NCBI RefSeq assembly: GCF_003048575.1
Contig: NZ_PIRZ01000001.1
Coordinates: 248,001 to 312,000 of the forward strand
DNA: 64,000 nt
Direction of reading: 5' to 3'
Source of the DNA: Campylobacter concisus
GTDB taxonomy: Bacteria; Campylobacterota; Campylobacteria; Campylobacterales; Campylobacteraceae
The notes beneath the pieces were generated by a model, which made no database searches, was not told where the DNA came from, and worked only from the letters and a program-made list of their open reading frames with translations. The position numbers were made by a program, and so were the translations under genes. Positions 37,593-44,837 of the stretch are shown here, one piece after another; within the stretch, counting starts at the first letter, position 1; each line of letters opens with the position of its first letter.

Positions 37593-38285
37593 TCATCGGT
37601 CAAGCCTTTTTAGCGCGTGTATCGCCAAATTTACGGCAAACGCGATAAAGATGAGCACCAAAGCCAGCGCGATACCCATGGCAAACTCGCCTTTGTTCGT
37701 CTCCAGCGACACTGCAGTCGTGATCGTGCGGGTAAAATATTTGATATTTCCGCCGATCATCATCGCCACGCCGACCTCGGCCACGATACGCCCGTACGCC
37801 GTCGCTACGACCACCATCAGAGCATACCTCAGCTCGTAAAGCACGCAGCCCACTAGCCGCGGCGCGCTCAGGCGTAAATTTAGGATGGTTAGATAGTGTT
37901 TTTTGTCCATATTTTCCACGACGCTAGCGCTTAGCGAGATGATGATAGGTAGTGCTAGCACAAACTGCCCCAGCATCACGGCCTTTAGCGTAAAAAGCAG
38001 CCCAAACTCGCCAAACGGGCCGTTTCGCGTGATAAATGCATACAAAATAAGTCCGATCGCAACGGTGGGCATCGCAAGCGCCGTATCGCTGAGCAGTCTC
38101 AAAATCCTGCGCCCTTTAAAATCGTAAAATCCCAGCGTAAAGCCTAGCGGAAAACCGACTAAAATCGTAAAAAATATCGAAACGCTCGAAGTGTAAAGCG
38201 TCGCCCTGATCGCCGAATACGTTTCCTCATCGCCGCTAAAAAGCAGCCTAAAGGCCTCTAAGAATCCGTTTAGTAGAAAGTCCAA
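37593..38285 (-). CDS. tupB: Tungstate ABC transporter permease
   Basis: A 230-residue integral membrane protein with about five or six hydrophobic segments. The inner-membrane ABC loop is visible (VATAYGRIVAEVGVAMMIGG). TupB proteins pair with TupA to import tungstate with very high affinity. It is divergent from tupA; the gap holds the palindromic operator. Confidence 0.92.
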   Translation of the reverse strand: MDFLLNGFLEAFRLLFSGDEETYSAIRATLYTSSVSIFFTILVGFPLGFTLGFYDFKGRRILRLLSDTALAMPTVAIGLILYAFITRNGPFGEFGLLFTLKAVMLGQFVLALPIIISLSASVVENMDKKHYLTILNLRLSAPRLVGCVLYELRYALMVVVATAYGRIVAEVGVAMMIGGNIKYFTRTITTAVSLETNKGEFAMGIALALVLIFIAFAVNLAIHALKRLDR

Positions 38286-38321
38286 ATATTATTTCTCCGT
38301 ATGTTTATATGGTTAATTTAA

Positions 38322-38338
38322 TATGCTATAATAGCATA
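38322..38338. promoter_or_regulatory. Palindromic operator between tupB and tupA, overlapping the tupA -10
   Basis: TATGCTATAATAGCATA: 8-bp perfect arms around one central base, of the form TATGC-N7-GCATA. The tupA -10 TATAAT (38327-38332) lies inside it. A bound regulator would block RNA polymerase there, and could act on tupB as well. Confidence 0.75.
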
Positions 38339-38357
38339 CTTTTAAAAAAGGAGAAAA

Positions 38358-39176
38358 ATGAAAAAAGTAATATTAGGCTCGCTAATCGCGAGCGTTTTGG
38401 CGTTTGCGGGCGATAGCGAACTCATCATGGCTACCACCACCAGCACCGATAACACGGGGCTACTAGACGCGATCTACCCTGCGTATAAGGCAAAAACGGG
38501 CGTCGATATCAAATGGACTGCCGTAGGCACGGGAGCAGCTTTAAAACTAGGCGAAAACTGCGATGCGGACATACTTTTCGTACATTCGCCAAAAGTTGAG
38601 AAAGAATTTGTAGAAAAGGGCTTTGGCGTCGAGAGAAAACCCGTAATGTACAATGACTTCGTCGTCATCGCCGATAAATCTATCGCCGATAAATTTAAAG
38701 GCAAAGACATCAAAGAGAGCTTTGAGCTGATCAAAAAAGAGAATATCAAATTTTTCTCTCGCGGCGATAAATCAGGCACCGACAACAAAGAAAAAGGTAT
38801 CTGGAAAAAAATCATCGGCGAAGTGCCTGAAAAAGACGGCTGGTATATGCAAACAGGTCAAGGTATGCTAGCTACTATCAACGCAGCAGCCGAGCAAAAG
38901 GGCGTGACGTTCACCGACCGCGGCACCTACATCAAGTACGAGGACACCAAAAAAGGCGCGCCTGAGATGGTCATCATCAACGAGGGCGACAACGATCTTA
39001 AAAACTTCTACTCTCTAATCGCAGTAAATCCAAAACACTGCCCTAAAACTGACATCGAAAATGCAGAGAAATTTATAAAATGGGCTACAAGCGAAGAGGG
39101 TCAGAAATTTATAGGCGACTTTAAGCTGCTAGATAAGCCGCTTTTCACGCCTGACGCAAACAGTCGCAAAAACTAA
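38358..39176 (+). CDS. tupA: Tungstate-binding periplasmic protein
   Basis: A 272-residue substrate-binding protein with a cleavable signal peptide (LGSLIASVLAFAG). The ATTTSTDNTGLLDAI motif is the TTTS oxyanion-binding site of TupA/WtpA-like proteins, distinct from ModA. VGTGAALKLGENCDADILFVHS and FFSRGDKSGTDNKEK follow. AAAAGGAG precedes the ATG. Confidence 0.95.
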   Translation: MKKVILGSLIASVLAFAGDSELIMATTTSTDNTGLLDAIYPAYKAKTGVDIKWTAVGTGAALKLGENCDADILFVHSPKVEKEFVEKGFGVERKPVMYNDFVVIADKSIADKFKGKDIKESFELIKKENIKFFSRGDKSGTDNKEKGIWKKIIGEVPEKDGWYMQTGQGMLATINAAAEQKGVTFTDRGTYIKYEDTKKGAPEMVIINEGDNDLKNFYSLIAVNPKHCPKTDIENAEKFIKWATSEEGQKFIGDFKLLDKPLFTPDANSRKN

Positions 39177-39229
39177 TTTTATTTACGCGCAAATTTGAGT
39201 CGAATTTATGGCTTAAATTTGCGTGATTC

Positions 39230-39252
39230 GGGTGCACTTTGCGCCCTTTTTA
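39230..39252 (+). terminator. Intrinsic terminator of tupA
   Basis: GGGTGCA-CTT-TGCGCCC with six following T. The stop of the minus-strand gene lies inside the T-run. Confidence 0.85.
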
Positions 39253-40452
39253 TAAATCAAATTTAAACTCTCCGACGTTATTTTTAAACGTCTCAAAACA
39301 TTTATTACTAACAACTTCGTCTTTAGTGTATGCTTGATATAATTTTAGTAATTCTAAAGTCGTTATTATTAATATACCTTCACTTTTTGCATAGCTTATT
39401 TGATTGGCATGTATCGGCTCCCTTTTGCCAGGCTCTATGTCGCGTTGAGGGTTAACTATTAGCAGGCCTTTTACATTGCCAGGAGACTTGGTATCGTCTT
39501 CGGCTATTAAATCAGCTACATGTTTCTTGCACTGTGCTATATTGCTATTTTTGATGTTTGTATTTATTCCCTTTATCTCTACCATAAAGTTAACATCTTC
39601 AAATTCGAATCTAAAATCTTCTTTTTTCACATCTGTAAAATGACTGTCTGTTAGTTTGAAAATATCTACTAAGATTTCCTTCACTACACCAACTAGCTCA
39701 TCTCCTGTTGAATATAGGATTGATTTGAATTTATTATTTTCATCAATTTGCCTATCTATATTTTTAATTTGCCGATACATATCCAATAATTCACTACGCT
39801 TATTTTTTAACGCAGCATCATCAAAGTATTCCAAACTGTTAAACCAATCAGGAATATCGGATTTTTTAAATCTAGAAAGAATAAATGATATTAAAATTCC
39901 TAAATCGTTGGCTGTATTTTTTATGAGAAGGGTAGTAGAATATAGTCTTTCATTATATTTTATTATTGTGCTTTTACCACCATTAGACCGCTTGATAGTT
40001 TCGTAATCTACATCGTCAAATACAAAATCCGAATAAAAATCCTGTTCGTCTATGGTTGTTGTACTTATTTCATATCTTAGCCGCGCATAAGACAAGGTTA
40101 ATTCGCATAGTTCATAATTAATTTGCTTGATAATATCTTTAATTAAAATAGTTTGAGCAGTTAAGCCTCCAGAACGAAGCAGTGATACTTTTGTGTTCGC
40201 AGGCATTAATATGATAGACATGCTTTTTTTAGAGTTCTCCATAATTTCTTTTAATGTTTTAAGGTGATATACGGCCTCAGTGCACTTTTGGTATTCTGGG
40301 CTGAAACTCCATAAGTTAGGACTATTTAAATCTATAACATTTATATCAAATTCATCAAAACTCTTAGGATGTTCAAAAGTGCTAATAGTGCAAGACATGT
40401 GCGAATCATTTATTTTAAATATTGTGGAGTAAGATATTATTTGAATTTTCAT
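39250..40452 (-). CDS. Uncharacterised protein with a PD-(D/E)XK-like nuclease C-terminus
   Basis: 400 residues, more AT-rich and Lys/Ile/Asn-rich than its neighbours. The N-terminal 200 residues are unrecognised. The central part is helical and charged (RSELLDMYRQIKNIDRQIDE). The C-terminal ~150 residues read FEDVNFMVEIKGIN, then NIAQCKKHVADLI, VKGLLIVNPQRDIEPG and ILIITTLELLKLYQAY. Together these fit the beta-strand E-x-K plus helix Q pattern of the restriction-endonuclease-like fold (Mrr/DUF type). It could be a solitary defence nuclease; no methylase or partner adjoins it. It interrupts the metal-cofactor region, which suggests later insertion. Confidence 0.6.
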   Translation of the reverse strand: MKIQIISYSTIFKINDSHMSCTISTFEHPKSFDEFDINVIDLNSPNLWSFSPEYQKCTEAVYHLKTLKEIMENSKKSMSIILMPANTKVSLLRSGGLTAQTILIKDIIKQINYELCELTLSYARLRYEISTTTIDEQDFYSDFVFDDVDYETIKRSNGGKSTIIKYNERLYSTTLLIKNTANDLGILISFILSRFKKSDIPDWFNSLEYFDDAALKNKRSELLDMYRQIKNIDRQIDENNKFKSILYSTGDELVGVVKEILVDIFKLTDSHFTDVKKEDFRFEFEDVNFMVEIKGINTNIKNSNIAQCKKHVADLIAEDDTKSPGNVKGLLIVNPQRDIEPGKREPIHANQISYAKSEGILIITTLELLKLYQAYTKDEVVSNKCFETFKNNVGEFKFDL

Positions 40453-40508
40453 TTGTAGCGCCTCTTTAAATTTGTTGACTTTGTTTCTAGTTAACCACTA
40501 TTGTAAAG

Positions 40509-41834
40509 CTAAATCTTCCCGCCGAACATCTCATACATCGCCTTTTCCTCGCCCCAAAACTCGCGGTGCTTTTTGATGCAGGATTTTATCGCGCCTACCA
40601 GATAACGCACGTCTTGCTCGGTATGCGTGTAGTGTAGGCTCACGCGCACGAAGCCGGGCTTGGCTTCTGGCATGCGCCCCTCCTTGATACCCAGCAGATC
40701 GTGAGCGTACGGGCCTGCGCACATCACGCCAGCGCGCGTCTGGATACCAAAGTCGTTGCTAAGGCTCGCGGCAAAATCATAAGCCGATACGCCGCGAATG
40801 TTAAACGAAAAAATCGGCAGCCGCGGCGTGCCCTTTGGAGCGTAGTTTATGATCTCATCAATGCCCGCTAGCTCGCTCTCAAAAAGCCGCGCTAGCTCGT
40901 CCTCGGCACTTTTTATTTGCTCGAAGCCCACCTCGTTTCGCAGCGCATATGCCAAATTTGCCCGCATAAGCCCGATAATAGGCGGCGTACCGCCTTCTTC
41001 TAGCTGCTCGGGATTTTTCAAAAACACGTGGCCCTCGCGGTTAGCGTAGGCGACAGTACCGCCCGCGGCAAATGTCGGCACGTCGCTGTTAAAAAGCTCA
41101 TTTTTGATCGCCAAAAGCCCGCAGCTAGCAGGCCCTCCGAGCAATTTATGCGGCGAGAGGAAAATCGCATCGAAATGGTCGCAGTCTAAATTTGCGTGCG
41201 AGCTCAGCGCCGCGCAGTCAAAGGCTACGATGCCGCCCGCAGCCCTGATTAGCTCGCTGATTTTTTTGTAGTCGCTAACGACGCCCGTGACGTTTGAGGC
41301 GGCGCTAAACGAGCCGATGATGCGGCGTCCCGCATTTAGCTTTAGGATACGCTCGAGTGCTAGCAGATCGATCTCGCCGCCCTCGCTAAGAGGCACACGC
41401 AGGTAGTCGCAAAGCCCCTCGCGAAAGCTAAGCTCGTTTGAGTGGTGTTCGTAGGGCGAAACGAGCACGAGCGGAAGCTGTGCGGCGCGTAAATTTGCCT
41501 CGCCGATCGCGCTTCTGGTCGCAGGCGGCAAGTAGATGCCAAGCAACTCCTGAAATTTCTTGATCGCGGCTGTCGCACCCTGTCCGCAGGCGATGAGATA
41601 AAACCGCTCGTCAAGGCCCAGCAGCTTTTTCAGGCTCTCGCGCGCGCCCTCGTAGCGCCTCTGCGTGATGATCGCGCTCGAGCTACTATCGGAGTGGGTG
41701 TTGGCATAGGTTTTTAAAACGTCCGCTATCTCGCGCTCTACGGGCTCGTAAGCAAGCCCCGAAGCCGCGAAATCAAAATAGTGCACGCCTTGTTTTAGGA
41801 TGATATTTTTTCTTATTTCGTCTAAATTTGCCAT
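40509..41834 (-). CDS. Class V aminotransferase, cysteine desulfurase-like
   Basis: A 441-residue PLP enzyme. The Schiff-base lysine is in FLSPHKLLGGPAS. A cysteine loop GIQTRAGVMCAGPYAHDLLG is like the SufS/CsdA catalytic cysteine. SVVxSPYEHHSNELSFR-type motif VLVSPYEHHSNELSF precedes. It may give sulfur to FdhD for the formate dehydrogenase Mo/W site, as IscS does in E. coli, or selenium to SelD; both are inferences from position between tup and fdhD. It stands alone in a minus-strand unit. Confidence 0.75.
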   Translation of the reverse strand: MANLDEIRKNIILKQGVHYFDFAASGLAYEPVEREIADVLKTYANTHSDSSSSAIITQRRYEGARESLKKLLGLDERFYLIACGQGATAAIKKFQELLGIYLPPATRSAIGEANLRAAQLPLVLVSPYEHHSNELSFREGLCDYLRVPLSEGGEIDLLALERILKLNAGRRIIGSFSAASNVTGVVSDYKKISELIRAAGGIVAFDCAALSSHANLDCDHFDAIFLSPHKLLGGPASCGLLAIKNELFNSDVPTFAAGGTVAYANREGHVFLKNPEQLEEGGTPPIIGLMRANLAYALRNEVGFEQIKSAEDELARLFESELAGIDEIINYAPKGTPRLPIFSFNIRGVSAYDFAASLSNDFGIQTRAGVMCAGPYAHDLLGIKEGRMPEAKPGFVRVSLHYTHTEQDVRYLVGAIKSCIKKHREFWGEEKAMYEMFGGKI

Positions 41835-41989
41835 TTTTACTCTTTAAATTTGATACAGTAATTATAGTAAATTTTCGCAAATTTGGGGCTTTTGCGGTGG
41901 AAATGATTTAGTAAATTTGGAGGTTAAATTTGAGCAAGCTAAATTTAACCGCAAAGCGGCAAATTTAACTTGATAAAGCACAGAAGCGC

Positions 41990-42004
41990 GAGCCACAGAG
42001 GCTC
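41990..42004. terminator. Weak hairpin after the small protein gene
   Basis: GAGCC-ACAGA-GGCTC, without a clear U-run. It lies 12 bases past the stop of the 61-residue gene. Confidence 0.3.
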
Positions 42005-42016
42005 ACGACCATTTTA

Positions 42017-42205
42017 TTATTTGTTTATAAAATTTTTCTCTAGCCACTCGATAGCTTTTGCCTCAGTTTCGAAGCGTCCGCTTTTAGCGACTTGATTTTG
42101 CCCCTCGTAGAAGCGGATCCTGATACCGTCTTGGACGCTATCTACCTTTATTCTAGTGATCTTGTCTTTGTTTAGATAGACCCTATCGTTTAGTTTTACG
42201 TACAT
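42017..42205 (-). CDS. Small uncharacterised protein following the ModE-like gene
   Basis: 62 residues, beta-rich with a final helix (KAIEWLEKNF). No domain recognised. It starts with AAGGGAG upstream and lies 27 bp after the ModE-like gene, so it belongs to the fdhD operon. It could be a small accessory binding protein; function unknown. Confidence 0.6.
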   Translation of the reverse strand: MYVKLNDRVYLNKDKITRIKVDSVQDGIRIRFYEGQNQVAKSGRFETEAKAIEWLEKNFINK

Positions 42206-42232
42206 TTTTTCTCCCTTAAATTTAATGTGGTT

Positions 42233-43000
42233 TTATTTATTTTTATCTTTTTTGTCGTCTTTAGCTGCGTCATTTTTCTCGCCGTCTTTTTTCAAAAACA
42301 ACTCCTTAAAGCGCTTATCCGCAAAATCCTCGATGTCGTTTTGAAGCTGTCTATAGGCGTTTATGAGCTCATGCGCGCGCTCGTTTAGCGTCGTGCCTGC
42401 GTTTTCTCCGCCGCCCTGCCTAGTCGTAAAAAGCTCCTCTTTTAGATTTTTTTGCAAAATTTGCAGATGAGTCCAGCATTTTTTATAGTTCATGCCTAGG
42501 ATTTCGGCAGCCTTTGAGATTGAGCCGACCTCGGCGATGACGTCTAGGACTTCGGTTTTACCCTTGCCAAAGATAAGCTCGCCCTCGTCGTTTTCTATCC
42601 AAGTTTTGGTTTTTACTCTCATCTTTTTTCCTTTCTTCTCCTTAAAACACCCCAACTGGCAGTATTTTACGTCGATTTTATAGTCTTTTAACGTTGATCG
42701 GATCGTCTTTAGCCCCACGCCCGCAGCCGCGTCTCTAGCGTCTTTGCACAGGATTCTGTCTTTTTCGTCGGTCATCTGCTTTAGCTGCGTCATCACGGTG
42801 TATTTGCCCCGTCCGTTTTCCAGCCCGCCAAACTGCCCTAGCTCGCAGTTGTCGATCTTTACGCCCATTTTTTCGGCCTCGTCGCTAACCAGACCGACCT
42901 CTACGCCTAGTTTTGCGGCGATCTTAAACGCAGCGCCACAGTCTAGCCTGCCCTTTGGATTTAGCAGTTTGGTTATCAGTTCGCGGATTTGCTCACTCAT
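42233..43000 (-). CDS. modE: ModE-like transcription regulator with duplicated N-terminal domain
   Basis: A 255-residue protein from ATG at 43000 (MSEQIRE), overlapping the fdhD stop. Residues ~145-235 form a LysR/ModE-type winged helix: FGKGKTEVLDVIAEVGSISK, AAEILGMNYKKCW and RQGGGENAGTTLN. The C-terminal TOBE molybdate-binding domain of E. coli ModE is missing. The N-terminal half holds two copies of a ~45-residue unit with LDCGAAFKIAAKLGVEV..NCELGQFG and LCKDARDAAAGVGLKTI..YCQLGCFK. The paired cysteines could bind a metal. It probably controls tup and fdh genes through the palindromes described. Confidence 0.82.
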   Translation of the reverse strand: MSEQIRELITKLLNPKGRLDCGAAFKIAAKLGVEVGLVSDEAEKMGVKIDNCELGQFGGLENGRGKYTVMTQLKQMTDEKDRILCKDARDAAAGVGLKTIRSTLKDYKIDVKYCQLGCFKEKKGKKMRVKTKTWIENDEGELIFGKGKTEVLDVIAEVGSISKAAEILGMNYKKCWTHLQILQKNLKEELFTTRQGGGENAGTTLNERAHELINAYRQLQNDIEDFADKRFKELFLKKDGEKNDAAKDDKKDKNK

Positions 43001-43775
43001 AGATTCTCTCCGCGCCGCTATATACATTTATATTTTCGCCGCGCGCAAAGCCGCACAGCGTGAGGTTAAATTTACGCGCTATCACGACGCCAAGGCTAGT
43101 CGGAGCCGTGCGCGAGACGAGCACCGGGATGCCGTGCATGACGGCTTTTGCCACCATCTCAGAGCTCAACCTCCCGCTCACCATCAAAAATGAATTTTGC
43201 AGCTGCACTCCTGCTAGTACCGCCTTGCCGACGGCTTTGTCTATCGTGTTGTGCTGAGCGATATCCTCGCCGATGTAAAACTGCTCGCCGCTAACAAAAA
43301 GCTTAGCCGTGTGCACGCAGCCCGTCATCTCGTAAAGCTCGCACTGCGTGTAAAACTGCCCCATCTGGCGCAAAATTTCGTCTTTGCGAAATTTAACCTC
43401 GCCCTTTATCGAGCGCGCCACCATGGCCTCTGGATCGATATTTGCCGTCGAGCTGCGCCCGCAGCCGCTGATTATCACCTTTTCCTCGTCAAACTGCTCG
43501 AGGCGCTTTTCGTTGATTTTGGCCTTTACCCGCACGCTTAAAGCATCCTCTGAAAGCTCTATACTCTCGATATCCTCGGGGCTCGCGATCAAATTTTCGC
43601 TGATTAGATAGCCTGCAGCTAGTGCCTCCTGATCGGTCGGAGTTGCCATGAGCGCGCCGAAACGCTTGCCGTTTATGTAGATCTCAAGCTTGATCTCGCG
43701 CACCAAAATATCATCAACGACGCTTTTTTGTGCGCCTTTAAATTTGGTGATTTGGGTCGTAAAAATAGGTTGCAT
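42993..43775 (-). CDS. fdhD: Formate dehydrogenase accessory sulfurtransferase FdhD
   Basis: A 260-residue FdhD, needed to sulfurate the Mo/W-bisMGD cofactor of formate dehydrogenases. Visible: ATPTDQEALAAGYLIS, VIISGCGRSSTANID, GCVHTAKLFV, EDIAQHNTIDKAVGKAV and SGRLSSEMVAKA. E. coli FdhD has a CxxC; only one Cys is seen here. ATG at 43775 has AAGGAAAA before it; an upstream start at 43823 is less likely. It overlaps the ModE-like gene by 8 bp. Confidence 0.92.
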   Translation of the reverse strand: MQPIFTTQITKFKGAQKSVVDDILVREIKLEIYINGKRFGALMATPTDQEALAAGYLISENLIASPEDIESIELSEDALSVRVKAKINEKRLEQFDEEKVIISGCGRSSTANIDPEAMVARSIKGEVKFRKDEILRQMGQFYTQCELYEMTGCVHTAKLFVSGEQFYIGEDIAQHNTIDKAVGKAVLAGVQLQNSFLMVSGRLSSEMVAKAVMHGIPVLVSRTAPTSLGVVIARKFNLTLCGFARGENINVYSGAERIYE

Positions 43776-43912
43776 GATTTTCCTTAATTTTTGCGAAATG
43801 ATAGCTTGAAAATCTAAATTCAAGATTTGATTGTAGTGAAATCTTGCTTAAATCAAGGAAAAACTTAAACTATTTTTAGTACGATTTTATCGGTATCTGA
43901 TAATGATTTATA

Positions 43913-43929
43913 TATGCAAATTTAGCATA
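43913..43929. promoter_or_regulatory. Palindromic operator upstream of fdhD
   Basis: TATGCAAATTTAGCATA, again TATGC-N7-GCATA; flanking bases extend the arms to 8 bp (43910-43917 / 43925-43932). It lies ~138 bp upstream of the fdhD ATG. A candidate fdhD -10 on the minus strand is TACAAT (plus 43830-43835). Confidence 0.65.
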
Positions 43930-44142
43930 TATCTTAAGATATTTTTTGACTAAGATTTTATCATTATCTATCATTTGCATAAGAAATAAAAGAATAGTAA
44001 AAATAGCATAAGGCTAGAATTGGATTGCACATAACTTGCCGCATATGTAGATTAAATCTTGAAAAATCATAAATATAATTTGTAGCCTGACGTAAGACCG
44101 AGAAGGAAATTTATATTATAGAGTCAAGTCAAAAAAACTAAT

Positions 44143-44325
44143 TTTTATCAAGCTGATAGCTCAAGAAACAAAAGCCTAAACACAGGTAGTGGTCTTGGTC
44201 TTGCTATTGCTGCAAACATCGCTAAAATTCACGGCGCAAAGCTTGGAGTAAAAAGTGAAGTTGGAGCTGGAAGCGAATTTTGGGTAGAATTTGAGCTTGT
44301 AAATTTAAAGCAAGTGAAAATTTAG
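44143..44325 (+). pseudogene. 3' remnant of a sensor histidine kinase
   Basis: The frame carries the end of a HATPase domain: YQADSSRNKSLNTG, GSGLGLAIAANIAKIHGA and VGAGSEFWVEF, then a normal stop. The G-box is intact, but everything upstream (H-box, N-box, sensor) is missing. It is probably the tail of a two-component system lost by rearrangement. Confidence 0.75.
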
Positions 44326-44381
44326 GTAGTTTGCTAAGACAAAATTTATGAAATAGCAAATAAATACGAGTATAAATTTAA

Positions 44382-44409
44382 ACGCCGCATAAAACGGCGT
44401 CTATTTTTA
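44382..44409 (+). terminator. Terminator after the kinase remnant
   Basis: ACGCCG-CATAAAA-CGGCGT then CTATTTTT. Confidence 0.7.
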
Positions 44410-44761
44410 AAACAAAGTTAAAGTCATAAACTTTTATAGAAATTTCATGATTAGGTTGCTTCAAAAAGAGCTCTTAGGGCATGCTCATATCATAAGCTTC
44501 AACAAAGACTATCAAAACTACGAGATAGATGAAGATAGCAACGCTTATTCTATAAGTTGGTAAGGTATTAAGATGTGTGATTTAAAGCTCACTTAAAAAG
44601 CTTTTAAAAGAGTTTGTAAAAAGATGTTTTTCAAAGTAATGTAAAGAAATTTTCGCCACTTTGTTTTTGAGCAAAGCTTGCTCTAACTACGAGTTAACCA
44701 CTCTTTCCTATGCTTTTTATAACTTTGATATCTAACAAAATTTACAAAATTTAGCAGAGGG

Positions 44762-44810
44762 CCACAAACCACAAACCACAAACCAAAAACCAAAAACCAA
44801 AAACCAAAAA
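44762..44810. repeat. Seven heptanucleotide repeats (CCACAAA x3, CCAAAAA x4)
   Basis: Direct tandem 7-mers, 49 bp in total. On the minus strand they read TTTTTGG x4 and TTTGTGG x3, directly after the terminator hairpin of the NifB-like gene. A 7-bp unit can slip, but no reading frame crosses it, so an effect would be on transcript ends. Confidence 0.9.
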
Positions 44811-44829
44811 AGACACTAAATTTAGTGCC
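44811..44829 (-). terminator. Terminator of the NifB-like operon
   Basis: CACTAAA/TTTAGTG self-complementary hairpin (44814-44827), followed on the minus strand by TTTTTT. The following heptamers continue the T-rich tract. Confidence 0.7.
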
Positions 44830-44837
44830 TTTTATCT

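Larger units (their letters stand above)
43776..44837. other. 1-kb gap upstream of fdhD with gene debris
   Basis: It holds the fdhD regulatory palindrome (43913-43929), two Fur-like half sites (GATAATGAT at 43899-43907, ATCATTATC at 43960-43968), a histidine kinase 3' remnant (44143-44325), a terminator (44382-44409), a 38-codon open fragment (44447-44563, ELLGHAHIISFNKDYQNYEI) not recognised, and a heptamer repeat array near the end. No intact gene is seen. Confidence 0.6.

Noticed and set aside
44762-44810. CRISPR array
   Set aside because: The units are 7 bp, contiguous and without spacers; this is a simple tandem repeat. No cas genes are present in the window.
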